Assembly: GCF_019511345.1 (NCBI RefSeq)
Contig: NZ_JAEUAK010000005.1
Location: 124,001 to 188,000 of the forward strand
Length of the DNA: 64,000 bases
Direction of reading: 5' to 3'
Origin: Rhizobium mesosinicum
GTDB lineage: Bacteria > Pseudomonadota > Alphaproteobacteria > Rhizobiales > Rhizobiaceae
Position numbers and translations under genes: made by a program. Within the stretch, counting starts at the first letter, position 1, and every line of letters begins with the position of its first letter. The notes beneath the pieces were generated by a model that made no database searches, was not told the DNA's origin, and saw nothing but the letters and a program-made list of their open reading frames with translations. Shown here piece by piece: positions 43,962 to 54,821 of the stretch.

Positions 43962-43987
43962 AAAGGCGCAGCCGGAGCTGCGCCTTT
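43962..43987 (-). terminator. Minus-strand rho-independent terminator
   Basis: AAAGGCGCAGC and GCTGCGCCTTT pair around a four-base loop and the minus strand carries a T-run. It lies 35 bases downstream of the tiny gene at 44023 and upstream of the MscS gene, so it closes the tiny gene's transcript. Confidence 0.75.
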
Positions 43988-44022
43988 GGGAAAAGGATGG
44001 GTGATATCGGCTCAGGTGTCGA

Positions 44023-44112
44023 TCAATTTGTTGCGCGCAAGTGCGATGCCCGGATTGGCGATAAGGCGGTCACGAGTGCCAGACCGACCATCGACAGCGC
44101 ATAGCGTTTCAT
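44023..44112 (-). CDS. Tiny signal-peptide-like gene, possibly frameshifted
   Basis: ATG 44112 follows AAGGAGG with ideal spacing of six bases. The 29-residue product is MKRYALSMVGLALVTALSPIR and onward. If a base were restored near the TTATCG position the frame would read through IANPGIALARNKLIDT to a stop at 44012. A strong ribosome site plus a terminator at 43962 argue for a real transcribed small gene, either as it stands or recently broken. Function unknown. Confidence 0.45.
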   Translation of the reverse strand: MKRYALSMVGLALVTALSPIRASHLRATN

Positions 44113-44206
44113 GCGCATCCTCCTTTTTCAGCCCCGCGGAGTATGCAATGCTGACTACATTCTCAAAATAACGAATGATCGAGCCAGTTGTGAAGGCGCC
44201 AGGCGA

Positions 44207-45331
44207 TCAGCTCTCCAGGCACGGATCGACGAAGAGCGAACCATTATAGGCGCCGCAGCTCGTGCGGATGGCGACGACGACCCAGATTGCGGCAAGGGCT
44301 GCAACCAAAACCTCCCCGAACCCCGTCAGCGCCGGCAATGGAAAGATATTGGCAAGCCGCAGTGTCGCGACGGCATAGACGCCGATCGGGAAGGTGTAAC
44401 CCCACCAGCCGAGATTGAAGGGCAAACCCTGCCGCAGATAGTTGATGGTGATGGCGACCGCCAGACCAAGCCACCAGAGGCCATAGCCCCAAAGCAAGAC
44501 AGCACCGAGCAAAGCCGCACCCGAAATCGCCGGAGCCAGCGCACCAAGCCCGCCGGCTGCAAGAGCCTGCCCGCCATTGATGGAAAACAGAGCGAGGCCA
44601 AGTGCGCCGGTACCGACAGGGCCGAGGGCAAGGAAGCTCGTCGCTGCCATGCTGGCGTGTGGCAGCTTGTGAAGAGCCATGCGCAGGAAGAGGATGACGA
44701 GAATGCCGAGGGCCAGCGGCACCGAGCAGGACCAGAGCGCGAAGCTTGCAAAAAGTACCGGAAGCTGCGCGCCTTCGGCAAGATGCGGCAGCAATAACCC
44801 GCCGCTTGCTGCCGCGACCTCAGAAGCGACGATCGGTAACAGCCAGACGGCGCTCATATCCTCGATTGCATGCTGCTGCCGTGTGAACATGACCAGCGGA
44901 ATGGCAAGACCCGCCAAAACTGCCAACGCCGCATCCACCCACCATAGCTCCGCTGCGATAGAGACGCTTATCTCACCCAACAGACCTGATCCGAAGATCA
45001 GGAAACCGTTGACGATAGTGGCAAGGCCCATCGGAATACAACCGAAGAACATCGAGACGACGGGATGGTCGAATGCCCTGAGTGCCGCGCCGGAGTGTAG
45101 CAACCACTTCCCGGCATAGATGCAGGTCAACACTGCAAACAGGCCGATATTCGCGAGCCACAGCATCTCGCCCGTCGTGTGGACTGCCGGCAAACCCGGA
45201 AACTGACCGAAGCAGACGGCAAGGATGCCGGTCCCCATTGTCGTCGCAAACCAGTTCGGCGTGAAGTGGCGCAAGACATGCGTCCCCGGGCGAACAATCG
45301 GTGCAGAAGGAGATAGATGCAGGGCGGCCAT
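44207..45331 (-). CDS. TDT-family (TehA/Mae1-like) transporter
   Basis: ATG 45331 follows AAAGGAAACC; longer starts (45361, 45736) are less supported. The 374-residue protein has ten hydrophobic helices with FTPNWFATTMGTGILAVCF and GWWGYTFPIGVYAVATLRL, both typical of tellurite-resistance/dicarboxylate transporters of the TehA/SLAC1 fold. It sits in the inner membrane. Known relatives export sulfite, C4-dicarboxylates or anions; the substrate here is open. A LysR gene is divergent. Confidence 0.87.
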   Translation of the reverse strand: MAALHLSPSAPIVRPGTHVLRHFTPNWFATTMGTGILAVCFGQFPGLPAVHTTGEMLWLANIGLFAVLTCIYAGKWLLHSGAALRAFDHPVVSMFFGCIPMGLATIVNGFLIFGSGLLGEISVSIAAELWWVDAALAVLAGLAIPLVMFTRQQHAIEDMSAVWLLPIVASEVAAASGGLLLPHLAEGAQLPVLFASFALWSCSVPLALGILVILFLRMALHKLPHASMAATSFLALGPVGTGALGLALFSINGGQALAAGGLGALAPAISGAALLGAVLLWGYGLWWLGLAVAITINYLRQGLPFNLGWWGYTFPIGVYAVATLRLANIFPLPALTGFGEVLVAALAAIWVVVAIRTSCGAYNGSLFVDPCLES

Positions 45332-45374
45332 AGTTGGTTTCCTTTCGTTGACCGCTTTCATATCGGCGCCAAAT

Positions 45375-45422
45375 AATCGATTCCAACGATTTATCTTTGT
45401 CATTATATTCGATAAAATCGAA
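45375..45422. promoter_or_regulatory. LysR-type palindromes between transporter and regulator
   Basis: AATCG-n7-CGATT is at 45375-45391 and TTCGAT-AAA-ATCGAA at 45408-45422, both in the gap between the TDT gene and the divergent LysR gene. T-n11-A spacing is met. Likely binding sites of the LysR protein; inferred. Confidence 0.55.
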
Positions 45423-45439
45423 TGGTTGATGGAGGTGAC

Positions 45440-46318
45440 ATGACACTGGAACAGCTCAGAATCTTCGTAGAGGTGGCGGCGCGTCAGCATATTACGAAGG
45501 CGGCGGCTCACCTGAACATGACCCAGTCGGCCGTTAGCGCCGCAATTACAGCACTGGAAGCACGCCATCGCGTCACCCTCTTCGACCGCGTCGGCCGCTC
45601 GATCGTGCTGAACCGGACCGGTAAGCTGTTCCTGAAGGAAGCACATGCTGTGCTGACAAGTGCAAAGGCGGCGGAAGCCGCACTCGTAGACCTCTCCGGC
45701 CTTATGCACGGCGAACTTACGATCATGGCGAGCCAAACGATCGGCGGCTATTGGCTATCGCCACGGCTCGTCGCGTTCCACCGCAGATATCCGGGCATCG
45801 AACTGACAATCCGCATCGGCAACACAGCTGAAGTCTCGGACGCTGTTGCCAATGGCGAGGTGGAGGTAGGCCTCATCGAGTGGCCGAGTGAAAGGCGTGG
45901 CGTTTCGGCAAGGCAAGTCGCTCTTGACGAGATGATCGTCGTCGTTGCTCCTAATCACCCCTGGGCGGACGGGAAAGCACGCAGTCCGTCCAATTTTCCT
46001 CAGACACAATGGGTCCTGCGCGAACAGGGATCAGGGACCCGCCTTGCCTTCGAAAGTCTTCTGAAAAAGGCCGGCCTCGACATTGAGGCGCTGGAAGTGG
46101 CGATGGTGCTGCCGGAAAACGAACCGCTCGTTGGCGTTGTCGAAGCCGGTATCGGCGCGACACTCATGTCACGAAGCGTTGTTGCAATGAGGCTGCGCAA
46201 CGGTTTTCTCACCGAGGTGAACGTGCCGGCCCAACCCCGTCCCTTCTTCCTGCTGCGCCATGAGGAGCGCTATCGCAGCAAGGCTGCCGATACCTTCGAT
46301 GCCATGATCTCAAGCTGA
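45440..46318 (+). CDS. LysR-family transcriptional regulator
   Basis: ATG 45440 has GGAGGTGAC directly upstream. The 292-residue protein has the LysR HTH at residues 1-60 (MTLEQLRIFVEVAARQHITKAAAHLNMTQSAVS). Effector domain features such as ASQTIGGYWLSPRLVAFH and ATLMSRSVVAMRL resemble the CysB/YeiE subgroup. It is divergent from the TDT transporter, so it probably controls that gene in response to the transported anion. Confidence 0.92.
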   Translation: MTLEQLRIFVEVAARQHITKAAAHLNMTQSAVSAAITALEARHRVTLFDRVGRSIVLNRTGKLFLKEAHAVLTSAKAAEAALVDLSGLMHGELTIMASQTIGGYWLSPRLVAFHRRYPGIELTIRIGNTAEVSDAVANGEVEVGLIEWPSERRGVSARQVALDEMIVVVAPNHPWADGKARSPSNFPQTQWVLREQGSGTRLAFESLLKKAGLDIEALEVAMVLPENEPLVGVVEAGIGATLMSRSVVAMRLRNGFLTEVNVPAQPRPFFLLRHEERYRSKAADTFDAMISS

Positions 46319-46499
46319 TGCCGTCTTCAGCCGGCGGTCGATCTGTGCCTCAAGCCAGCCATCCAGCGGCTTGGACTGAAAGTTCTACCCGGGTCGCCAG
46401 GACGAAGGTTGGACGCATACCTGATTTTCAGTTGGAACCAATTCATTTCCGAGGAGTTATTTCTAGTTGAAAATACAACCCGTCCGCAGGGAGGCGGTG

Positions 46500-46718
46500 A
46501 TGGGCGCGTCCACAATCACAGATCATGATAAAATTCGGGAATGGATCGAAGCACGCGGCGGCCATCCCGCCCGGATCAGAAGCGGCCAGGTCGGCGTCGA
46601 TTTCGACGGGCCGGAAAACCCTGTCGAGAACATTTCCTGGGACGAGTTCTTCAGGGTGTTCGATGCGAACAGAGACACTTTCCTGCATCACCACACGAAT
46701 GCCACCCGCCGCCACTGA
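46500..46718 (+). CDS. Small conserved protein, unknown function
   Basis: ATG 46500 follows GGGAGGCGGTG and gives 72 residues. TITDHDKIREWIEARGGHPARI and NISWDEFFRVFDANRDTFLH recall a small acidic family sometimes found in rhizobia and misannotated as a branching enzyme; no function is known. An upstream in-frame ATG at 46467 lacks a ribosome site. Histidine-rich end. Confidence 0.65.
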   Translation: MGASTITDHDKIREWIEARGGHPARIRSGQVGVDFDGPENPVENISWDEFFRVFDANRDTFLHHHTNATRRH

Positions 46719-46753
46719 TCGCAGATCACTGGCGACATGCGCTGGACTATAGA

Positions 46754-46784
46754 AAAAACCGGCTCGAAGACCGGACCGGTTTTT
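46754..46784. terminator. Bidirectional terminator between small gene and serA
   Basis: AAAAACCGG and CCGGTTTTT pair with a 13-base loop. T-runs occur on both strands, so it may end both the plus-strand small gene and the minus-strand serC-serA transcript. Confidence 0.75.
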
Positions 46785-46809
46785 CCATGTCTCTCCTTGG
46801 GAGGAAAAT

Positions 46810-48405
46810 TCAGTCGACGTTGAAGGTCAGCGGCTTTGCCTGGCGGATCGCCGGATTGGCTGTCAACTTGTTCAGAACGACATCGTCAACTGCAGCATCG
46901 ACATAGAGCAGGGCGATGGCATCGCCGCCCTGTTTGTCGCGACCGAGCTGGAAGTTGGCGATGTTGACACCGGCAGCACCAAGCGTCGTGCCGATGAAGC
47001 CAATCATGCCGGGAACGTCGGTATTGGTGATGTAGATCATGTGGCTGCCGACATCGGCGTCGAGATTGATGCCCTTGATCTGAATGAAGCGCGGCTTGCC
47101 ATCAGAGAAGACCGTGCCGGCGACAGAACGCGTCATGGATTCCGTCGTCACCGTCAGCTTGATGTAGCCGTCGAAGACGCCCGACTTGTCGCGCTTGACC
47201 TCGGAGAGAATGATGCCCTTTTCCTTGATCATGATCGGGGCCGAAACCATGTTGACGTCAGCCACCTGCGAACGGATCAGACCGGCGAGAACCGCAGACG
47301 TCAACGCCCGAGTGTTCATGCTGGCGGTTACGCCGTCATAGAGGATCTCGATCTCCTTGATCGGCTCTTCGGTGACCTGGCCGACGAAAGCGCCGAGGAC
47401 ATCGGCCAGCCTGATGAACGGCTTCAGGATCGGCGCTTCTTCAGCCGTGATCGACGGCATGTTGATGGCGTTCGAAACCGCCCCGTTGACGAGATAATCG
47501 GCCATCTGCTCGGCCACCTGCAGAGCGACGTTCTCTTGCGCTTCCGTGGTCGAGGCACCGAGATGCGGTGTGCAGACGACGTTCGGCAGGCCGAAGAGCG
47601 GGCTTTCCTTGGCGGGTTCGACTTCGAAGACGTCAAAGGCGGCGCCGGCGACATGGCCGGACTTGATGGCATCGGCAAGCGCTGCTTCGTCGACGAGACC
47701 GCCGCGGGCGCAATTGATGATGCGAACGCCGGGCTTGGTCTTGGCAAGCGCTTCCTTATTCAGAATGCCACGGGTCTTGTCCGTCATCGGCACGTGCAGC
47801 GTGATGAAATCTGCCCGGGCGAGCAGCTCGTCGAGCTCGACCTTGGTGACACCCATCTCTTCGGCACGCTCCTTGGAGAGGAACGGGTCGTAGGCGATGA
47901 CATGCATCTTCAGGCCGATGGCGCGGGCGCAGACGATGGAGCCGATATTGCCGGCACCGATGACGCCGAGCGTCTTGCCGGTGATCTCGACACCCATGAA
48001 CTTCGACTTTTCCCATTTGCCGGCCTGTGTCGAGGTGTCGGCAGCCGGAAGCTGGCGCGCAACCGCAAACATTAGGGCGATTGCGTGTTCGGCAGTCGTG
48101 ATCGAGTTGCCGAAGGGCGTGTTCATGACGATGATACCGCGGCGCGACGCGGCCGGGATATCGACGTTGTCGACGCCGATACCGGCGCGCCCGACAACCT
48201 TGAGGTTCTTGGCCGCTTCGATGATCTTCTCGGTCACCTTGGTAGCCGAACGGATGGCGAGGCCATCATAATTGCCGATGACTTCGAACAGCTTGTCTTT
48301 GTCCTTGCCGAGCTGCGGCTGGAAATCGACTTCAACGCCGCGATCACGGAAGATCTGGACGGCGGTTTCCGACAGTTCGTCGGATACGAGAACGCGAGGT
48401 GCCAT
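46810..48405 (-). CDS. serA: D-3-phosphoglycerate dehydrogenase
   Basis: ATG 48405 has AAGGAGG upstream and gives a 531-residue protein, the long form with an extra domain and a C-terminal ACT domain. The Rossmann motif is in LGVIGAGNIGS; catalytic His is in CTPHLGAST and Arg in INCARGG. It oxidises 3-phosphoglycerate to start serine synthesis, and the ACT domain may bind serine. It follows serC by 84 bases in one transcription unit. Confidence 0.96.
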   Translation of the reverse strand: MAPRVLVSDELSETAVQIFRDRGVEVDFQPQLGKDKDKLFEVIGNYDGLAIRSATKVTEKIIEAAKNLKVVGRAGIGVDNVDIPAASRRGIIVMNTPFGNSITTAEHAIALMFAVARQLPAADTSTQAGKWEKSKFMGVEITGKTLGVIGAGNIGSIVCARAIGLKMHVIAYDPFLSKERAEEMGVTKVELDELLARADFITLHVPMTDKTRGILNKEALAKTKPGVRIINCARGGLVDEAALADAIKSGHVAGAAFDVFEVEPAKESPLFGLPNVVCTPHLGASTTEAQENVALQVAEQMADYLVNGAVSNAINMPSITAEEAPILKPFIRLADVLGAFVGQVTEEPIKEIEILYDGVTASMNTRALTSAVLAGLIRSQVADVNMVSAPIMIKEKGIILSEVKRDKSGVFDGYIKLTVTTESMTRSVAGTVFSDGKPRFIQIKGINLDADVGSHMIYITNTDVPGMIGFIGTTLGAAGVNIANFQLGRDKQGGDAIALLYVDAAVDDVVLNKLTANPAIRQAKPLTFNVD

Positions 48406-48454
48406 GTTGGCCTCCTTCAAAGAGTTCAGCGATAAACTTGAATTGGGAATGCGA

Positions 48455-48476
48455 GGCTCCGCCCTCAGACGGAGCC
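48455..48476 (-). other. Hairpin between serC and serA
   Basis: GGCTCCG (48455-48461) and CGGAGCC (48470-48476) pair in the 84-base gap. No T-run follows, so it may only separate the genes or reduce serA output. Confidence 0.45.
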
Positions 48477-48489
48477 GGATGCGATCACA

Positions 48490-49668
48490 TCAGGCAGCAG
48501 CCTGGGAAAGCGCAGCTTTCTGCGTCTCGAAGGCCCAGGAAAGCCACGGCATCAGCTTCTGCATATCGGCAGTCTCGATCGTGGCGCCTGCCCAGATGCG
48601 AAGACCGGACGGGGCGTCGCGGTAAGCGCCGATGTCATAGGCGACGCCTTCCTTCTCAAGGAGAGCGACGAGGCCCTTGGCGAAATTCGCCTGGCCATCG
48701 GCATCGAGAGCAGCAACGTCCTTGTCGACGATTTTCAGGCAGATCGACGTGTTGGATTCGATTTCCGGTTTGACGGCGAGATTGGCGATCCAGCCGTTTG
48801 CCGCTACGAAATCGGCGATAACCTTTGCATTGGCATCGGCGCGCCCAATCAGAGCCTTGAGGCCACCGAGCTGCTTGGCCCAGAGAAGCGCATCGATATA
48901 GTCCTCGACGCAGAGCATGGAGGGCGTGTTGATCGTTTCGCCTTGGAAGATGCCTTCGATCAGCTTGCCGCCCGAGGTCAGGCGGAAGATTTTCGGCAGC
49001 GGCCAGGCCGGCTGGTAGGAGACGAGGCGTTCGACGGCGCGCGGCGACAGGATGAGGATACCATGCGCACCCTCGCCGCCCAAAACCTTCTGCCAGGAGA
49101 AGGTGACGACATCGAGCTTGGCGAAATCGAGTTCTTGCGCGAAAGCGGCTGAGGTCGCATCGCAGATCGTCAGGCCCTTGCGATCGGCCGGGATGAAATC
49201 GGCATTCGGTACGCGAACGCCTGAAGTGGTGCCGTTCCAGGTGAAGACCACATCACGGTCGAAATCGACGGTGGAAAGATTCGGAAGTTCGCCGTAACCG
49301 GCTTCGATCTTGCGGACGTCCTTCAGCTTGAGCTGCTTGACGACATCGGTAACCCAGCCCGCGCCGAAGCTTTCCCAGGCGACCATGTCGACACCGCGCT
49401 CGCCGAGCAGCGACCAGAGGGCCATCTCGACAGCGCCGGTGTCGGAAGCCGGCACGATGCCGATACGGTAATCCGCCGGCACTTCCAGAATTTCGCGGGT
49501 GAGATCGATCGCCTGCTTCAGCTTCGCCTTGCCGACCTTCGCACGGTGCGAACGGCCAAGAGCCGCATCGGAAAGAGCTTCGAGCGTCCAACCGGGACGT
49601 TTCGCGCAGGGGCCAGAAGAAAAATGGGTATTTTGCGGACGCACGTCCGGCTTTGCGGTATTTGCCAT
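48490..49668 (-). CDS. serC: Phosphoserine aminotransferase
   Basis: ATG 49668 follows AAGGGTAG and gives a 392-residue fold-type I aminotransferase; the PLP lysine lies in [14 protein letters not shown]. The N-terminus [15 protein letters not shown] is typical of the alphaproteobacterial SerC branch. It converts 3-phosphohydroxypyruvate to phosphoserine. The gene is preceded by a structured RNA leader matching the serC motif. serA follows. Confidence 0.95.
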   Translation of the reverse strand: MANTAKPDVRPQNTHFSSGPCAKRPGWTLEALSDAALGRSHRAKVGKAKLKQAIDLTREILEVPADYRIGIVPASDTGAVEMALWSLLGERGVDMVAWESFGAGWVTDVVKQLKLKDVRKIEAGYGELPNLSTVDFDRDVVFTWNGTTSGVRVPNADFIPADRKGLTICDATSAAFAQELDFAKLDVVTFSWQKVLGGEGAHGILILSPRAVERLVSYQPAWPLPKIFRLTSGGKLIEGIFQGETINTPSMLCVEDYIDALLWAKQLGGLKALIGRADANAKVIADFVAANGWIANLAVKPEIESNTSICLKIVDKDVAALDADGQANFAKGLVALLEKEGVAYDIGAYRDAPSGLRIWAGATIETADMQKLMPWLSWAFETQKAALSQAAA

Positions 49669-49683
49669 ATTGCTACCCTTCCA

Positions 49684-49766
49684 GATAGATGGCTCCTCGT
49701 TGGGGAGGAGTGTCCCGCCGCCGTGTTTATGGGCGAAGCCCGTCATAGTCAAGCGGGCGATGTCGT
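49684..49766 (-). ncRNA. serC RNA leader motif
   Basis: The minus strand upstream of serC has a GGGC-TTC-GCCC hairpin (about 49731-49741), GCGGCGGGACA, and a CTCC-TC/GA-GGAG hairpin (49692-49711). This layout is the serC motif described in alphaproteobacteria upstream of serC-serA operons. Its mechanism is not settled. It ends about 15 bases before the serC ATG. Confidence 0.75.
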
Positions 49767-49898
49767 TTCTGAAAGGTATTTTGCCGCAGCGGCGATCACA
49801 TCTATGCTGAGGCAACCAGCGATATCACTGCTAGGCAGGCTGAAAGCGGGCTTTCGAAATCATTCAGTCAATGGTCGCCACAAACACGCGCTGAAGCG

Positions 49899-49925
49899 AA
49901 AAAGCCGCCCTTGCGGACGGCTTTT
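49899..49925 (-). terminator. Terminator of the outer-membrane protein gene
   Basis: AAAAAGCCG and CGGCTTTT pair, with a T-run on the minus strand 20 bases after the stop at 49947. Confidence 0.85.
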
Positions 49926-49946
49926 GTAATCCGTGAAGCTTTGGCC

Positions 49947-50792
49947 TTATTTGTAGACTGGCTGCTGCAACGGAATGTCCGGCGGTTCGTAGGCGACCGG
50001 CTGAGCGCAGCCGCCGAAGAGGTAACGGGCACCGACACGGGCTTCGTGGACGTTGACGCCACGGTCGCGACCCGGGCCGCCGTTTTCGGCATAGCCAAAC
50101 ATGCTGCCGCCATCGATATGCAGGTAGCGGTAGCCGACATCGGCCTTGACGTTGCAGGTCACATCGATCGAAGCGCCGGCCATGAGGGCATAGCTGAAGC
50201 GCCAGCTACCACGTCCACCATGAATGACTTCGTCATCGCAACCACTGCCGTCATCGGCGCAGGCGACGTTGTGGAGGTCCTTCCACTTGACGTAGGAACC
50301 ACCGATACCGGCGCCGACATAGGGCGTGAAATAGGCGTAGGTGCCGAGATCGACATAGGCGTTGGCGAGAAGCGTATAAGCCGTCATCGACGATACGTCA
50401 CGCGAGGTACAGGAGACCACGCAGGCACCGAAGGCAGCGCCGCCGCCGACCGTCGAACCGCGGAAGTCAGACTTGGTCAGATAGTCGAAGGTCAGATCAG
50501 TGCGCAGATAGCTGTTGATCTGGTAACCGACACCGCCGCCGACCGTCCAGGCATCTTCAAGGTCTGCATGATCGAAATCGGCTTCGAGAGCATTGCTGCC
50601 CTGGAAGAACTTCGCGCCACGCAGGTCGGTGAAGGCGTAGCCGACATCACCGCGCAGATACCAGCCCGTGCTTTCGCTGACGGCGACTTCCGGCGGTTGT
50701 TCCGGCACGGGCTCAATCGGTGCAAGATCGGCGGAATAGGCATTCGACGCGATCAACAGCACGCCGAAGATACCGGACAAAGTTCGTTTCAT
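49947..50792 (-). CDS. Outer-membrane beta-barrel protein (Omp25/31-like)
   Basis: The 281-residue product has a signal peptide (MKRTLSGIFGVLLIASNAYSA) and an outer-membrane beta-barrel of the porin-family/Omp25 type: GWYLRGDVGYAFTD, YINSYLRTDLTFDYL-like strands and a C-terminal VGARYLFGG. Four cysteines occur in two pairs (FGACVVSC, ACADDGSGC), which is unusual for a barrel and could form extracellular disulfides. It should be a major surface protein with loops rich in Gly and Asp. Monocistronic. Confidence 0.85.
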   Translation of the reverse strand: MKRTLSGIFGVLLIASNAYSADLAPIEPVPEQPPEVAVSESTGWYLRGDVGYAFTDLRGAKFFQGSNALEADFDHADLEDAWTVGGGVGYQINSYLRTDLTFDYLTKSDFRGSTVGGGAAFGACVVSCTSRDVSSMTAYTLLANAYVDLGTYAYFTPYVGAGIGGSYVKWKDLHNVACADDGSGCDDEVIHGGRGSWRFSYALMAGASIDVTCNVKADVGYRYLHIDGGSMFGYAENGGPGRDRGVNVHEARVGARYLFGGCAQPVAYEPPDIPLQQPVYK

Positions 50793-51133
50793 GGATTCAC
50801 TCCAGTCGGTTGCGTCGGCGCGCTGCGGGCCGCCAAAACGGATATGCTTTTTATGGATAATGAATCGGAAACGTTAAAAGCTGCTTAACCATAAGAAGTA
50901 ATTCGAATATCCGCGGCAGAACATGTTTCGAGAAGTAAATGCTGGCCACCTGCCTGTCTCGACTTCGCTAATCGGGAAGACGACGAAGAAAAAGCCCGCC
51001 AAACCTTTACGCTTGCGAATGACGGATGAGCAAAGGCGAGGGAACAGCAACGGGCAAGGCCCACAAGGCCGAAGACTCGGCCTGCGGCAATCACACGGTC
51101 TGGCTCGCGCAATGCCGGTAAATCAGCACCAAT
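50793..51133. other. Intergenic gap between outer-membrane protein gene and glmM
   Basis: About 340 bases without a supported gene. A frame on the plus strand (50923-51135) and one on the minus strand (50885-51112) have neither ribosome site nor typical codon pattern. The first 80 bases probably hold the promoter of the outer-membrane protein gene. Confidence 0.45.
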
Positions 51134-51161
51134 AAAAAAGCCGGCTCGAAGGCCGGCTTTT
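51134..51161 (-). terminator. Terminator after glmM
   Basis: AAAAGCCGGC and GCCGGCTTTT pair 21 bases past the glmM stop, with a T-run on the minus strand. Confidence 0.85.
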
Positions 51162-51181
51162 CAATCCTTGATGTCGCGCCC

Positions 51182-52534
51182 TCAGGCGGCGCTGCGCACG
51201 CTCGAAATCGTGCCGATCAGATCGTTGACGATGCGTTCGATCTGCGCGCGGTCGTCGCCTTCCGCCATCACGCGGATCAATGGTTCGGTGCCGGAGGGGC
51301 GGATGACGAGACGGCCGTTCTTGGAAAGCTCGGCTTCGGCATCGGCAATCGCCTTGACCACCTGCAGGTCTTCCAGCGGCTTACCGCCGGAAATGCGGAC
51401 ATTGCGCAGAAGCTGCGGCACGGGCTCGAAGCGACGGCAGATTTCGCTGACTGTTTTACCGGTGCGTTTGACGGCCGCCAAAATCTGCAGCGCAGCAACG
51501 AGACCGTCGCCGGTTGTGCCGTAGTCCGAAAGCACGATGTGGCCGGACTGCTCCCCGCCGACATTGTAATTGTGTTGGCGCATATGCTCGACGACATAGC
51601 GGTCGCCGACCTTGGTACGGGCAAGGCCGAGACCCTTGTCCTCGAGGAAACGCTCAAGGCCGAGATTGGACATGACCGTCGCAACGATACCGTTTCCGCG
51701 CAGCTGCTGGCTCTCGGCCCAGCTTTCGGCGATGACGGCCATCAGCTGATCGCCATCGACGATCGAGCCGTTTTCATCAACGATGATAACGCGGTCCGCA
51801 TCGCCGTCGAGCGCAATGCCGATATCGGCGCGCACCTCGTCAACTTTCTTCTGCAGGGCGACCGGGCTGGTGGAGCCGCAATTCAGGTTGATGTTCGTCC
51901 CGTTCGGATCGTTGCCGATCGTCACCACGTCGGCGCCGAGTTCCCAGAGAACGGCAGGCGCCACCTTGTAGGCCGCGCCATTGGCGCAATCGACCGCGAC
52001 GCGCAGGCCCTGCAGGGTCACGTCGCGCGGCAAGGTGCGTTTGACGTGCTCGAGATAGCGGTAGATATCGCCATCGACGCGCTTGGCGCGGCCGATTTCC
52101 TCAGCCTTGGCAAGCTGTCCCGAAAGATCCTTGTCGAGCAGGTCCTCGATCTGTGTCTCGAGATCGTCGGAGAGCTTGTAGCCATCAGGACCGAAAAGCT
52201 TGATACCGTTGTCTTGGAACGGATTGTGCGACGCCGATATCATCACGCCGATATCGCATCGCAGAGAACGCGTCAGCATGGCAACCGCAGGTGTCGGAAT
52301 CGGACCGAGCAGAAACACGTCGAGTCCCGCCGCGGTAAAGCCGGCCACGAGGGCATTCTCCAGCATGTATCCCGAAAGCCGCGTGTCCTTGCCGATCACC
52401 ACACGATGACGATGGGCGCCGTTGCGAAAAATCGTTCCTGCAGCAATGCCGACCCGCATTGCGAGGTCCGGGGTCATGGGGAAGATGTTAGCTTCGCCTC
52501 GAATGCCGTCCGTCCCAAAATAGCGTCTTTTCAT
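51182..52534 (-). CDS. glmM: Phosphoglucosamine mutase
   Basis: ATG 52534 follows AGGAG and gives a 450-residue protein. The phosphoserine loop is ISASHNP with Ser102, the metal-binding loop is DGDADR, and the sugar-binding loop is GGEQSGH; all are intact. It makes glucosamine-1-phosphate for UDP-GlcNAc, needed for peptidoglycan and LPS. It follows ftsH on the same strand, the order common in this group, with a terminator in between. Confidence 0.96.
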   Translation of the reverse strand: MKRRYFGTDGIRGEANIFPMTPDLAMRVGIAAGTIFRNGAHRHRVVIGKDTRLSGYMLENALVAGFTAAGLDVFLLGPIPTPAVAMLTRSLRCDIGVMISASHNPFQDNGIKLFGPDGYKLSDDLETQIEDLLDKDLSGQLAKAEEIGRAKRVDGDIYRYLEHVKRTLPRDVTLQGLRVAVDCANGAAYKVAPAVLWELGADVVTIGNDPNGTNINLNCGSTSPVALQKKVDEVRADIGIALDGDADRVIIVDENGSIVDGDQLMAVIAESWAESQQLRGNGIVATVMSNLGLERFLEDKGLGLARTKVGDRYVVEHMRQHNYNVGGEQSGHIVLSDYGTTGDGLVAALQILAAVKRTGKTVSEICRRFEPVPQLLRNVRISGGKPLEDLQVVKAIADAEAELSKNGRLVIRPSGTEPLIRVMAEGDDRAQIERIVNDLIGTISSVRSAA

Positions 52535-52776
52535 ATGCACTCCTGCGCTTTCCGCGCGTCGTAGAAGCTTACGCATTCCTCAAGCAAGAATCCGGTTTCA
52601 AAGATTGCGTTGCGCCCGAACCTCGATCCAGACTTGTCCTTGCTCAGCGGAATGCCACAAAACCGCGTTACCGGCACGTAAATTACCAAGAAAATTGATT
52701 ATATCCTGTTACTAATATTAAAAGGGCCGGATTCCCTGTGGAAATCCGGCCCTTTCAGGCAAATGCCTGTTCACTT
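52535..52776. other. Gap between ftsH and glmM
   Basis: Contains the ftsH terminator at 52721-52755; the remaining 180 bases presumably hold a glmM promoter. No gene seen. Confidence 0.45.
52721..52755 (-). terminator. Terminator after ftsH
   Basis: A perfect 13-bp inverted repeat (arms begin AAAGGGCCGG) with a nine-base loop and a T-run on the minus strand. Confidence 0.88.
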
Positions 52777-54708
<1,932 letters not shown>

Positions 54709-54821
54709 TGAACTCCCCAGCACTGGACAGTCGCCTCATGGCGACCGTCATATTTGGTCTCTAACATAGGGTTGCGCTACGCCATTGCCAAGGCAATCCG
54801 CTAGGTCAGATCGTTTTTCCG

